Assembly (NCBI RefSeq): GCF_030272615.1
Contig: NC_081409.1
Location: forward strand, 614,716,755 to 614,780,754
Direction: 5' to 3'
From: Cryptomeria japonica
Taxonomy: Eukaryota; Streptophyta; Pinopsida; Cupressales; Cupressaceae
DNA: 64,000 nt
Below are positions 1-13,537 of the stretch, one piece after another. Made by a program: the position numbers and the translations under genes. The stretch's first letter is position 1; each line of letters starts with the position of its first letter. The notes beneath the pieces are model-generated. The model had not been told where the DNA came from. It ran no database searches and saw only the letters and a list, made by a program, of their open reading frames with translations.

Positions 1-3000
1 AAGAGAACATCCCAATGGCTAAAAAGAACCAACCTCCTGACCATGTGGAACCAAAGGAACCACCCCCATGCTAGGAGATGACACAAGGTCCCAACAGACA
101 CTCTAAACCTAAGCTAGCACCCTAACCAAAGAGACTAACCACACAAGGACTCTCATGCAAGAACTCACACAATACAACAAGAATAAACTCCCAGAGGCGT
201 AAAACTCATCAAGACATAAATGCATCCAATAATCATAATCATAAATCATAAAGGGGAAACACATGTAGGAGTGGAGTGTCATCACAAGCCATCCTCAAAA
301 CATAATAACATGATAACATAAGGCACTATCCTGATGGACATGTGGATCCATCTCAATCTATGAGAGACTAAGGGAGATTAGCTTACTATCTTCATAGCCT
401 TCTCATGCTTATCCTAAATAATCATCCCTAGGACTAAGTCATGAGGCTCAAATCAATTTATCATCTTATTAATTAATCTAGCTACCCAACCCATCAATTA
501 TTAGGTTATCACTTATTTACAAATCATGGAAAACTCCAATGTGCCCTAGTGGTCTAAACTTCATGCATCCTTACAAGGAACCTCATACAAGCCTATCTCT
601 CATGACCCCAGTCATCACAAGGAAGCCCACTCCTCCTAACATGGCCCAACAATAAATCACAAGAGGCTCTAACCAAAGTAAACACATGAAAATAACACTC
701 AATGTAGCTAATAACTTCCACACATACTCTCACAACATATGCAAGGCTACAACAACCTCAATATAGCAAAATGAGCCTCTTGGCCAGCAATAAACAAAGG
801 CATATCAAGCCATCAAATGCTGCCATCAAATAAAAGATAACATCGTAGCAAGGCCAACTCACTTGCTGGTCCAAAATAATATAATAATCATCTCAAACAT
901 CCATGGCTTATCAACATGGAAGAGAGTCTAAAATATCCATAATGGCATATAGAAGTAAATATACTTAAACCATTAAACTTGATTAAACATAAAAATGGAA
1001 AATATTAGCAGACCTCAAATAAAGCCTCTGGTACAAAAATCAACTCGAGATAATACCTCAAAAATGACCAAAACTGAGAAAACACAGAACACGAACAGTT
1101 TAGTGCTTTTATCCCATGGAACAATGCTTTTGTCCAATAGAATAGCTCTTTCATCTTGTAGGATAGCGCAAACATTTCCAGAATCGTGCATACATATCCT
1201 AAGACATCACATTTATTCTCATATTCACGCTTACACCTTCTGAGACAGCACTTATGTTGTGTAGAACAATGCAAACACAAAACAGAACATATGTTTTACA
1301 CATTTAAACAACGCTTTTATAGAAACAATGCATTTACACAAATCTTATGAAAAAATTAGAAATCTTACGGGTAAAATAATAAAATCTAGACTTAACCAAA
1401 GGGCTCAAAAAATACATTAATAGTGACGCCCAGAAACAAGGAATACATAGGTATAAACAAGGTAAATCAATTCAGACTATAACTCAAGATTCAATCAAAA
1501 TTTCTTCACAGTAGAAATATATACAGAATCACTGCAAAACTCATAAAGAAACCAATGAAACCAAATCCAAACACTCACAAACTGAAAGACTCACAAAGGG
1601 GAAAAATATCCATTCAACTTCCATACAAACAAAAGATTTATCAACCAAATATTTTCACAAGAATTTCACAAAGCCGAGAGACGACATGCACAAGAAAAAA
1701 AACTGATATATTTCTCCAACAGCTATAAGAAAACTATTATAACATAAATTTCCTTCCCCAAACATTAATCTCCAACAATATTAAAACTATTAAATATCAT
1801 AATATTTCACCCCAAGCCCAAAACACTTGAAGGCACAATGCATACACAAAGAAACCATTAAAATCAAAATGCAAAAGTGAAGAACTCCAGCCTGCAACCT
1901 AAAGTAATGGAATGAAGCTGAAGAAGAGCTCCCACAAAGCCAAACCAAAATCCAACCAAGCTCTAGCCAAAACCAAGAGTAAAATAAATCCAAAACAAGG
2001 AAGAATGCTTGCTGGAAAAATTTCCAGAGAATAGCCAACCCGAAAACCATCATAGGAATGAAAATAAAAAGCAACAATAATCCAAAAACCCTAGCCTCAA
2101 TCTCGGCCAATCAATATATTCTATTCTGGAATATATTTTACCAACCCACCATATATTATAATTTATTCTCCCATTTTGAATTTAACCAATGAGAGTAAAG
2201 GGTAGGTATAGTAAATATAAAATATACTTATCGAGCTAAGTGGGAATGTTTTATTATTATTCTAATTTAATGTGTTCATACACCCCACTTAGGAAATAAA
2301 ATTCAAACTATTAAATAAACATAAGCTGTAAATAAATAATCCAAATGGGGATTAAAATTAAATAAACCAAAAGCTAATTAAATAAATTAAAGAACCAAAT
2401 AAATACAAGATATCAAATAAATAATTAAATAATCATATACCATTAAAGATTAAATCACAAATATAAAATAAATATTAAACAACAATAATAAGGCTTACCA
2501 AATATTAAATAATCATAAAATCGTTAATTGTAAAATAAATATAAATATCAAATAATTAAATATTCAAAACTAATAAATTAAATATATTAAAATAAACATT
2601 ACTAAACACAAAACCACACATCAAGAGCCACATAATTCCTCTAACATAATCAAGTAAATCAACTGACATAAACTGAACTCACAATACCAAAAAGACCAAT
2701 CTTACTAACTGACATGGCAAATTATGCTAAGACGCTGACTACTCATGGTGAACAACTTAGACCTAGAGTCTGTGAAGGGAAACTCATGCCATCTCCAAAC
2801 CACATAAGCCATTGGAACTAAAGACACGCTCATACCTGTGAAGCTAGGTGGAGTCGATGTCTGGTACCTGCAAAGTCCTGCAACCACAGAATGACAATAC
2901 AACATATATATATACATATATAGAACAAGCAAGTGATAGAGAATCACAACGACACATCTTGCTCGCAATGAATGATGTGGAATCATCTCTATCATGAAGA

Positions 3001-3370
3001 TAGTCAAACAATGGTCAAACACATCTCATAAACATCTCATCCAATGTAATCATGAAGTAGGGTTAGCGTAATCTTAATCATCATCAAAACCATGATAAAT
3101 CTAATCTATCAATAATCCATCACATAGTGAGCATATAAAATCCATCAAGTACATACATCATCAAATCACATGATAAATCATGATAGTACCAACATCCATA
3201 TAGATCATCAAAATAGCATATGTCCAACAATGTCTAACATCAATAATATGTAACTGAAGCACATGAGTAATCATCATCCAAATCATCAAATATAGTCTAC
3301 ATAAGTCTATCAAGCATAATTTAAAAGTCAACTCCGGTCAAAATAGGTCAAATCAAGGGTGGACACTACA
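1..3370. repeat. AT-rich non-coding DNA, probable right-hand part of a long LTR
   Basis: No ORF here resembles a protein. The stretch is AT-rich with many CATCAT/AATCAT words. It ends at 3361-3370 with GGACACTACA, and the last bases (AGGGTGG, three or four bases, CT, one base, ACA) resemble the end of the solo LTR at 41600-44842 (GGGTGGGGCCTCACA). The sequence to the right (3371 onward) belongs to a different repeat, so 3370 is a likely insertion boundary. The left end and any TSD lie outside the window, so the identity as an LTR is inferred from one terminus only. Confidence 0.35.
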
Positions 3371-5219
3371 GAAGAGCATCCTTCAAGAATGAAATTCCCT
3401 CAAAACAGTGAAATGCACATATGCTTATCAAAAATCACAGTGATATCTCTGCAAGCATTGAAACAAATATCTTACAATAAATATAAATGACAGAGATAAA
3501 ACTTATAGTGCACATAGGAAAGTGGTTATTTTTTGTCTGAGTTCATGCAAAAAAGATTCATTAAACCCTAAGAACATGTAAAGATTATGAAAATTATGCC
3601 TTCGAGAAAAAGATAAATAATAGTGATGAATAAAATGATGCATACCATGCAGTCAAGAACCGGAGAAGTCCAGTTCCATCCATCTGAAGCCAAAACAGTT
3701 CAAACCAAGCATGCATGATGAGAAGCCAAGCAGAGAGTCTTGTGTGAAGAAAAGATAAAAATGACTTAGGGTTCAAGCTTTTTTTCATTTCATGCCCTAA
3801 TATAAGTTTCGGACTTTTTCTTTTGGTTTATTTTCATAAATCATTGCATGTTAATATGCCATGTGGTCAAAGACCTTGAGTATTTCAGCCTAAGTTATGT
3901 ATGTGTAACCCTAAAATAAAGGGTAAGAGCTTTTATAAGCTCTTTATTTTGCTATATATTTTATTTATAATTACAATATATTTATTAGGGTTTATTTTAA
4001 AAACTTAATAAATATATTTTAAGTTATAAAAAAGGAAAAAAATTGAAATGCTTTTATAATAATTTTAACATATCTCTATTATTACAATTGTATTAGTTGT
4101 TTTAATAAATATATATTAAAATTAAATTTTATAAATAATTTATTATAGTATTATTAAGACAAATTTTATTAATTGTTTTAATAAAATTATTTTAAATTAT
4201 TAAAAGGGATAAAAGACAAAATATAGTTCATCATGCAATTTTCAAAAAGCAGGAGAGGTACTTTTTCAAAGCTATATTTGGCAATTTACAATGGTTCTAT
4301 GTCAGGTAGAGTTCCACTTGTGTATCCCTAAAATCAGGGAGCTATTCTTCTCAGTAGGTAGTCAATTTGAGAACGTTTTGCATGCTTTTATGCATTTTTT
4401 TTTAGCAATTTTGACTAGTAGGGTTCACATGCAGATTATTGAAGATTGATTGTAAAAAAAAGCTAAATATAGAGCCAGCTATATTTACCTCTCTCTTCTC
4501 AAGACTGTTTTCTATAAAGTCCCTTCTCTTTTTTTATTTTACTAGTTCTTTATTTTTTCCAACTTGCATTGAAGCTTTGGCAAAGCTCTTTCAAGCTGAA
4601 GATTGCATTGTAGCTCATATTTCTGAGTTGTAGCAGCAGCAGCTCCTTCATTTTTCAATTAAATAGCAACAAATTTCCTTCTTGATACTTCTTGTTTGGT
4701 GTTAGATGAAAGATATTGATGATTTTTATGTGATTTATTCTTCAAATCCTTTAATGTTGTCTCTTTCAAGTAGTATTATTTTAGGAGGATACATGGTTAA
4801 TGCAGGTTATAGATTGTGTAATCTTATTTTGATGGGTTTGTAGTTGTGAAGATAGTTTATTTTCCTTCAAGCAAGCCATCTAATTAGGCCCTTTTTATTA
4901 AATTTATGTATTCACATGTTTAGTTGAGTTGTGAATTATTTGGGGTTATTTGTTAAAGGTTTTGTGAGTTAAGCAGTTGTAGGTCTCAGAAAGAATATTT
5001 GGTGCATCACCTCATAGGATAGCTTTAATTTTGGTATTCCTTCTTTCCCTTTTCTCAAAAAAAATTAGTTTGCAGGTTATTCATCATGCAGGAAGCCGAC
5101 CTATAATCCGAAGGTCTACTTTCAATATAGGCATACCCACAGGCCTGAAAGTATTCCCATGTTTTATAGGATTGTTAAGCTCCCATCTTAGCATCAAGGT
5201 GCAATCTTTCTTGACAACA
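3371..5219 (+). mobile_element. 3' part of a large LTR (family X, copy 1), inserted in gag of T1
   Basis: The last ~1.5-1.8 kb aligns by eye with 11690-13531. Shared blocks include GTGCATCACCTC near 5010 and 13320, CGGAGGTCTACTTTCA-like sequence near 5110 and 13420, and the shared end TGACAACA (5212-5219; 13524-13531). A TATA-like TATAAAG lies near 4513 in copy 1 and TATATATT near 12833 in copy 2, which suggests + orientation. Immediately right of 5219, sequence matching the middle of Tat gag begins, so this is an insertion in gag and not the 5' LTR of T1. Its left part has been replaced at 3370 by another repeat. Confidence 0.5.
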
Positions 5220-6400
5220 ACCTTATCAAAAAAATTTGCAAGGCCCATCTTGGTCTAATGACAAACCTAGATTCTGGTCCAAAAAATAAAAATGTCATCA
5301 ACAATGGAGTCACCAATGTCAAGCGTGTCCAAACTATGACCATCACCACCAAACCCACCACCACTAATAATAAATCCAATCAATCTTATTCATGCAACCA
5401 ATCCCAACCTTGCAATAACATCTCCATCCAAGTTCACCCTCCCCGTTCCAACAATCACCAATTTCTCCCTCCCTGTTCCAACAATCAAGCCTAGCATGAG
5501 TACACCCTGCTTGCCAAACCTATAGAGGTCATCTTCCAAAGCTTGTCAAGGCCGATGTTGTTGTCTTTTCGATGACTCATCCTTTTGATTCAAATCAACC
5601 AAAACTTAGATGATTAAATGAGAATGAATATTGTGACTATTATTGTGCCTAGGGTCATGAAACACACAAGTGTATAAAACTCAAGAATTATATCCAAGAC
5701 CTGATTGACAAAGGTGATGTTGAAGTTGTGGTCACTAAGACTAGTAATTCAAATGATGAACTTAAAATGTATTAGGACCCCTTCCCTAAACATGGTAAGG
5801 ATAAAATTTTATCATATCACAAATTTCATTATGATTACACCAACCACATTACCAACTTTGACTCCTTGGTAGGTCATATCGAGCTCGATGACACCCATGT
5901 AAACACTATTACCATCGAAGGAGCTAACCCCTCATCCACTTCTCGTAAGCCTAGGATAACTATTCAAGGTGACCCTCCCCTTCAAATTTCAAGAAGACCC
6001 TCCCAAGATAAGATAGTTATTCAGGGTGCCTCACCTTCCACATCATATTCCCAAAATGACTGCAATGTCACTACCCACAGAGGGAGAAAAACCATTCAGG
6101 GATCTCCTCCTCCTGCTCTGCAAACTTGCATGTCATCTACCCACCACTATGATATCTTTGATCACCTTGGTAAGATGCCTACACAAATCTCTAGTCTTTA
6201 ACTCCTAAAGACCTTACCCATTCACAAATAGATCCTTGAATAAGCCCTCTTGGAATCTTGTATTCCAAATAACATCAACATTGCCCAATTTCAAGCATTA
6301 ATTGGAAACCTTGTTGCACAAAACTATCTCATCTTCACATCCAAAGATGCTCCACTCCTGGATCCATCCCACAACAAACCCCTTTCACATTGAGGCCATC
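5220..6400 (+). pseudogene. Tat Ty3/gypsy element T1: gag C-terminus with zinc-binding motif (degenerate)
   Basis: Homology starts abruptly after the inserted LTR: a DKPRFW motif near 5260 matches the same motif of T2 gag on the - strand near 33840. Near 5625-5672 a C-x2-(Y/H)-x4-GH-x4-C type zinc-binding stretch (YCDYYC, GHETHKC) is followed by LKNYIQDLIDKGDVEV, paralleling T2 (YCEFHKRKGH, then IIQDLIDRGDIEIEG). A linker rich in TIEG/TIQG/VIQG repeats and the CNVTTHRG motif follows, again shared with T2. Gag would package element RNA. Several stops and frameshifts break the frame (for example at 5495-5600 and 6202), so it is dead. The gag N-terminus is missing from the window because of the insertion on the left. 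Confidence 0.75.
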
Positions 6401-6966
6401 ATACATAACATAAAATCAAGAGAGTCCATATAGATGGTGGATTTGGACTTAACCTTTGTACATATAAATTGATCAAACAACTAGGTATTTCTGAAGACTT
6501 GGTTGACACATCTGGAAAAATCACAATAAAAGCCTGCGATGATGCAAAAAGGGTCTCTAAAGGCACAATAACACTACCTCTTCAAGTAGGATTTGAAATG
6601 GTGGAAACTACTTGTCAAGTATTAGACCTTGATCTCCACTATAATATCCTTCTCGGTTGCCCATGGATCCACTCCATTCAAGACATTCCATCCACATACC
6701 ATCATTTCCTTAAATTCTCTTACAATGGTAGAGAGATCAAAATTCCAGTTGATCCACAACCCTTCCAATATTGCAAACTCCTCAAGCGAAAACACTCCTA
6801 CCATTGTCCACTTAATACACCCATTATGCCACCTCCATCTAATCCTTCTAATGCTGCATCCACTTCCTCCCAACCCAAGATCAAGCTTAAGGTAATTGAC
6901 AATGGTTGTGAAGAGTATACACTTAAAAAATGCACTCTACGTGGGATAACTCCCACCCTCTCCTAA
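6401..6966 (+). pseudogene. T1 retropepsin-like aspartic protease domain
   Basis: The active-site region reads IDGGFGLNLC (canonical D-[ST]-G replaced by D-G-G, as in many plant gypsy proteases). The longest open stretch, 6469-6966, continues with IKQLG, then GKITIKACDD, QVLDLDLHYNILLG and CPWIHSIQDIPSTYH, all aligning with T2 protease on the - strand at 32404-32916. The hydrophobic ILLG-x-PW segment is the typical second protease motif. The domain would cleave the gag-pol polyprotein in the cytoplasmic particle. It is part of the same gag-pol frame as its neighbours and has a stop at 6964-6966. The family is clear by motif order; activity is unlikely. Confidence 0.8.
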
Positions 6967-7766
6967 TTCATATGGAAGGCCTGAAGAAATTGAGGTCCAA
7001 AAGAATCCCATAATGAAATGCAAATAGACCACCTTTTAGCAGTGGGGTCTACTTGATGAAGAGAATTTGGAAATTGGTATCACTTCTTGTCTTTACTAAG
7101 AAAATGATGAATCACCAATAGATATCCCAAAGAAATTTTTTCCTAAGGCATCTTCTATGTAGATGAGATGGGCTACAAAGGACACAATCTTGGACCACAA
7201 GAACAAGGAAGGAAAGATCTCATGTCACCAATCTCATAGAAGTACAACAAGGGCTTGAGCTACTCACCAATACCTAAATTACTATCATTGGTGCTCTGAC
7301 ACAACCTCCTTCTAAAATCAAATACTTTGATGAAGAGGAATTCCATGAAGTGCCCTTTGAATACCTTGATGACCTCTTTGATGATGCCTCCATTAACACC
7401 ATCACCCTCATCTCCCCTTCCAACCCATTATAACTTCAACCCATCCACCCATAACTCATTGATTTGGGCCAACAAGGACCACTTGCCCTTGACATTTGTG
7501 CTAATGACAATGCCCTCTTGCAATTATTAAACATGGGAGACCTTGAGAGTCACACATCTATGAATGGAATACAACTCAACAAGGAGGCATACTTTGGTAG
7601 TCAGGTCCACTCCCTCAGTCACAAAAAGGAAAATAGAAAAAATCATAAGTCTTGTGGTGAAAACCTCTCTAAGACACCTTTAGACTTAGAAAAATTAAAA
7701 AGCAAAGGATGCATCTTCTAGTGAAAACCTAGATCAGGTGCTAGAAGATGAGGGATTTGACCTACC
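6967..7766 (+). pseudogene. T1 linker between protease and RT with G-patch-like segment
   Basis: Between protease and RT the decayed coding sequence switches frame repeatedly. At about 7167-7260 a segment GYKGHNLGPQEQG followed by NKGLSYSP resembles the G-patch of T2 (- strand 25426-25731: GYDGKTPLGLRKEG, then SKGLGF). Downstream the stretch read as KLKSKDASSSENL matches T2 KVKRKDVSEGKNL, and the frame reaches EDEGFDL before the next insertion at 7767. In contrast to T2, only about 170 bp lie between protease and G-patch, so T1 has no 6.6-kb accessory block at this point. The last bases, CCTACC (7761-7766), are the target-site duplication of the following insertion. Confidence 0.6.
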
Positions 7767-10700
7767 TATTGTTTCCAAATTTTGCTAGACCTAAATTTGG
7801 TGACCTGTTACAGTCCTGATACATTGCATTTTGAAGAAAGGTACACAATTTTTTTTTCAAGTTTGTTATCTTTACAAATAAAAATGTATGCCATACAAGT
7901 ATCTTATTTCAAATGTGCAATTGTTTGAATCAAAAGAGATATACATGAATAAAACATTTCCATGAACTGTTCATGAAAACCCACACTAGCCGTGGGAATA
8001 GCCAAGAGATATCTTTTGATCATATTATAGTAGACACATAAGAAATCAGAAGAATATATGAATGACAGAGAGAAGGAACCCATCATTTCCTAGATAGGTT
8101 GATGAGTTTTGTCAAGAACAACATAATAGACTAGTTGATCCAAGTGCTTCGTTGTCCACTCCAAGAGATGAACTGAAAACAAAGAGAAGAAAATTTTGTT
8201 AGAGCTCTGAGTTACTTATCTCACTCCTACATACATAATGTTATTCCTAGTGTGCTTACAGTGCTACATCAGACTCAGATTTAGAAGAAAAAAATCAATG
8301 CAGATAAGGTGCCATGAGATAGAAACAAATATCATGTTTTATCTAACTTGTTTGTTTCATGTGCAAAAATAGGTTTTCATTCATAACTATCAGGTATGTG
8401 GGGTAAAATGGGCTCCCACAAGGATAGAGCTCAACATACAAGTAATCACTTATGGGGTGACACTAATCAGCTACCAGACATGGGGTACAATCACATCCAC
8501 AGTCCCATATATTGTCACTCAATGACAATATAAAGTGCTATCCATTGGTACCATATACAACAATGAAAAATGGTTGCACTCAATGAAGAACAACTAACTA
8601 GAGCCATTACACAAATGAAAACATGGACAACACACAAGATATCTCAATCACTAGATATTTAATTAAACCACTAAGTCATCAAGATCACTGGTAAGAACAT
8701 TCATATAACAAATGGATAAAGCATAAAGCTCAAGCTATAGTAGAAGTTCACAAGCAACAATCTATGTATTTCTTTCAACTTTAATGATTGAGGTAAGGAA
8801 TAAATCCATGAAAAAGATCTCAAGAAATAGTCTTCAAATACAACCAAAATAGTATCAGTCCTTTATACCTTCAAAACATAGAGCAACGACAACAAGGTCT
8901 TATAACAAAGCCATGAATAAGGTAATTGCAATCATATATGAAAGTGCAAAATCAAGATAAGAAAAAATTATGACACTTCAAACTTCAAGGTAAATGATGC
9001 ATTCAAGGGTCATAAAGTATAGTCAAATAGGCAGCGAATTTGTTAATAATAAATTCCTATGATCATCGAGAATCAACATGATCATATAGTTACAAACTTA
9101 GTAATATAGTCTATGATATGAATGTGGAAGGTAGACTTTTAACAATAAAGATGGTCAACATGGTAGCCACAAAAATACAAAGAAGAATCACATTGCAACA
9201 CTCACATGCCAAGGTATTCTATTCTATAGCCTTCAAATAAGGGCTCAAGGATTGAAACAAATTTAAAGATTTATAATAAGCAGTCACAAGCTATGAAGAA
9301 CACAGTGTGAGCAAGAGGATAAGGTACATTGCAAGCCATTAGAACAAATGCTACGACTAGAATAGTGAATTCCTAAGTATTTTAGAGATGCAAATTATAG
9401 AAGACCTCAATCAAGTATGTACTGGAGAATACACCCTAACACTGTCATAGGATACTTATGAAGTCCAAGATAGTCATCAATCAGGCAAGTACAGTAAATA
9501 GAAGCCTTATCCATAGTATAAAGAATGCTCATGTAGGTGGGGTATGGACATATATCCATATACATGTGATACAATCCATTATAGACTTAAGAATCAAAAA
9601 GGGTGTAGCCACTTGGAAGAAAGAAGCACCTACAACAATCACCCAAGCTTCTACAAATCAAGAATAGATCCCTAGTTAAAAGAGGTTTTATGGCACTATA
9701 AACCCTTGCCAAACCCTTGGAGTTTTAATGAGTTGTTATGAGCATGCAGTGAACTTCAAGAGAAGATTATACCATTTGATCATAGCCTTATGATAGTGGA
9801 AAGGACAGAGACAATTGACAGTCCATAAGAACAAATGAATATAGAATATATTGTCATAAAGACAAAGGCAACAATGTAAGAGTAGATTCATGGAAGCCTC
9901 ATCATAATAACAAGTCTAAGAAGTCAAGAACAGTGGATAAGTAGTGCCATGGAAAGACAATATATATCAATCACAATCATAACCCTCAAAAGAAAGAATA
10001 CAATGATATTTTTTCTAAAAATAAGTCCATCATATATCTCATTACAACAATGAGAGTGACAAACATAGTTGATATCCAAAGACAAAGATAGGGATGATAA
10101 TACAATCGTTGTCACAATAGCCATTAATGGGGCATTTAATGATTGAAAGGAATAACAGTGGGTAAAACCCATTCACAGTGAGAATCATGCTCATGAAATA
10201 TTATAAGTAGAATAGTAATTTAAAGAATATAGTGATACAATCCTTCTACACTCAAACCATGGATAACATCAGTAACAATATCCATCCTAATCATAAAGCA
10301 CAAAACAATGAAAGTGATAGATTTGTAATATCAAGCTCACATGAACATGAATAATGGTGTACATAAAGTATAGTACATAAAAGATAATCAGCATATACAA
10401 TTTGTAGTCCCAGTGGTAATAAAGATTACTTGTAACTTCAAGCAAGGACCCCATCAAAGAGCTTTCAAAGAGAATATAAGTGCATAAGGGTCTTAAATAG
10501 TCCATGGTAAAGACAAATCTTATTCATGATTTTGACACCAATATACAGTGACTTTCACCATAAAAATCTCAAGACCTAGGATTTGAGAGAGTTGTAAAAG
10601 AAATGGAATACACACTTAGTCATAGGAAGAGAGTATCTCCTTTAAACCCAAGAATAATGATATCATAACCTGCATGAGAATAGTCAAGACACAAAGAGAA

Positions 10701-13531
10701 GTCTAACACAGATATTTGAATAAAGATTAATGCAAGCCTTGACAGTCATAATACAATTATCACATCCCTTTGAAGACAGTGATCAGTCACCAGCAACACT
10801 ATAGGTCACATTCATAGTAAACATTAAAGATAAATAGATCTAGAGAAGTAGACAGTGATATCACATGCCAAGAAAGATCAAAGGTCAGATAGTCATCACT
10901 GTCAAATTTGTCAAAGACACAAAAACATGATAAGAATATCCACAACAGCCATAAGTCACCTATAAAAACAAAGAAAAGTGCAGTCCCTCAAGGGTTCATA
11001 CCAAATTAAATACACACAATGAGGGCATCTTTATAGTATTCAATAAGTAATGTGCAGGCTATCATTGTAATAACAGTGATGTTGAATTGATCCCTCAAGG
11101 ATTAAACTTAGACAAGGGTTGTAATCAAACCATAAAGTCAATGAGACATAAATCTCAGTGATTAAATAAGTAAAGTCTTATGATAACAATGAACCCAGTT
11201 ATCTCTACACAATAATCTTTGAATAATAATAGCTTCAATCAGGTACAACAGTCATGTCAAGTCTATCAATGGCAAAGACAGTAGACTACTGAGAAAAGTG
11301 GGGATAAGTTCTCAAAGCGGCCATTATGATCTGAGAATTTTTAGACATATACAGTCATAGAAACTATCCACGAAGGTCATAGAAGCCTCAGAGTAGTGGT
11401 AAATGAGATTGATGGTCCATTCAAAGATTATGAGAAGCAAAGTGAGTAGCCCAACTGGCAGAGGAATACAATGTCGTGAACTCATCATAAAGACAACAAC
11501 CTTAAGAACTTCATTTCAATAGTGACAAATATATTAAGCAGTTGATCATCAAGAGAGTAAGGTAATCTTAAGCTATGAGAATTGCAATTTATCAAACACA
11601 AGATAGTCATTAACAACAACCAATAGATTCATAAAAGATAGTCACCAACTATAGTATGTGAGCTAAGACCATAGATATCATGACAAAAAGAGTGCATATA
11701 TGAAGACTTTGTTGAAACCCTAGATTATATGCACAAGAAAAAAAAATCCCATGCTTTTCCTTTTCCAAAAATATGAAGGCATACCTTGTTCAAAATCAAG
11801 CCAAGAAGCCCCAATTTGAGTTAATGCAAACCTTCAAGTTCCTATTCTGTTCCAGATATAACAAATCACATGCATGGCGGAAAGAATAAAGCTTCTCCAA
11901 CATGAATGAAAGAATCAACGTAATTTTAGGCCTTTTTTTGCTTTTGCAAACCCTAATTTGAGCTTTTGGTCCGTTTTTATTTGCTTCATGATATTTCACC
12001 TGGGGTCTTGACTTTTGAAGCCAAGAAGATGCATGCTTACATGAAAGGGGTTAGAGAAAAATACATAATTTAAATGACCTTAATTCCTTTCATACAATAA
12101 ATAAATTAGTATAACATTATTAAAACAATTTTGTTAATTGTCTTTAATATTGTTATATTAAATTATTTAAAATGTCAATCACTTTGCATGTCTTTATTAA
12201 TAATGTTAATTAACATTATTAAAATGATTTAGTTATTTTTAATAATTCTTAAAATAAAATTATTTAATAAGGCAAAGTGGTAAAAAATATATTATGCATG
12301 GAGAAGGAGTGAGTCATAAGCTTCCTTGTTTTTTGTTCAAATCATGCAAAAGAGAGGCTTTTAGAGGGGTTTGTGGTAGTTTTACTGCAGTCAAACACTC
12401 TATATGCATGCCTTATCAGTTGAAGACAACTTACAAACACTCCTCCTTCAGTCAGTATCAGTTATGCATGATTTTTAGGCAGATTCGGCCTTAAGAACTC
12501 TTCATGCAAATTTTTGAAGGGGGGTTCTTTTTCTAGCTATATTTGGCATCAGTGTTGCATGAAGTTTTCAAGGGGGTTTTTTTCTTTTTTGGCTATATTT
12601 GGCAGCTCAGGGGTCCATGCAGTTTTCAGAGAAAGGGGTGCTTTTTCAAAGCTATTATTAGCAGTTCAAGCAGTTATATATTAGGCAAAGAGTACCAGTT
12701 GCATGTGTTATAAGTCAGAGAGCTATTTTTATCAGCATGGACTATTTTTCATAGATTTTTGCATGTGCTTTACACTCTATTTTAGGCAAATTTTCCTAGG
12801 GTTTTAGGATGCAGATTCTTTCAGCTTCTCTTCTATATATTCCATTCTCTCTTCATTATTGGAGGTTCTTTTTCTTTCCTCAGCATGATTGTGGACTATT
12901 TTAAACCCTTTCGTGCTAAAGGATGGCATTTGCAGCTTGCTTTTTCTAAGTTTTGTAACAATAGATTCCTTGATTTTTAATAAAATAGCAGTAGATTCCT
13001 TCTTGGTACTTCTTGTGTTATTTGGTGAATGAATGATTTGATGATTTTTTGTGATTTATATCCTCTAATTTGTCTCATTCAGTCATCTTTTAGGGTAAGG
13101 ATATACATGGTGAATGCAAGTTTTAGATTGTGTCAATTGGTTTTAATAGTTTGAAGTTGTAAAAACCTATTGGTTTCCTTCAAACAAGTATTAAATTCAG
13201 CCCTTTATAAGAAATGTTTATGCATCACATGTTCAGTTGAGTTGTGAAACTTTCAGGGTTATTTGTTGAAGGTTTTTGTGAGTTAAGCAAGTTGCGAGTC
13301 TCAGGAACAATATTTGGTGCATCACCTCGTAGGATAGGTTTAATTTTAGTATTCCTTCTATCCCTTTTCTCAAGAGGTTATTGCAAGAGATTCATTACAT
13401 AGTAAGATTACCTAATCTTCGGAGGTCTACTTTCATGATAGGTATACCCACAAGCCTGAAAGTATTCCCATGTTTCACAGGATTGCTCTATTTTATACTT
13501 AGCACATTAGGCGCAATCCTTTGTGACAACA
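7767..13531 (+). mobile_element. 5.77-kb insertion in T1 pol, probably a solo LTR (family X, copy 2)
   Basis: CCTACC occurs just left (7761-7766) and just right (13532-13537). Removing one copy and the insert rejoins T1 coding sequence (EDEGFDLP, then TMFPLLPERLL) in line with T2 pol. The last 1.8 kb matches the LTR fragment at 3371-5219 and ends with the same TGACAACA. No coding domain is visible in 5.7 kb. The left end starts TATTG, not TG, so the terminus is either mutated or misplaced by a few bases. The 8400-11700 part is purine-rich and cryptically repetitive (many AGTCAT, CAGTGAT, AAGTCA words) but I see no clean tandem period. A solo LTR this long would be large, but long LTRs are known in plants. 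Confidence 0.5.
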
Positions 13532-13537
13532 CCTACC

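Noticed and set aside
3371-5219. 5' LTR of T1
   Set aside because: The sequence right after it matches the middle of gag, not a PBS or leader.
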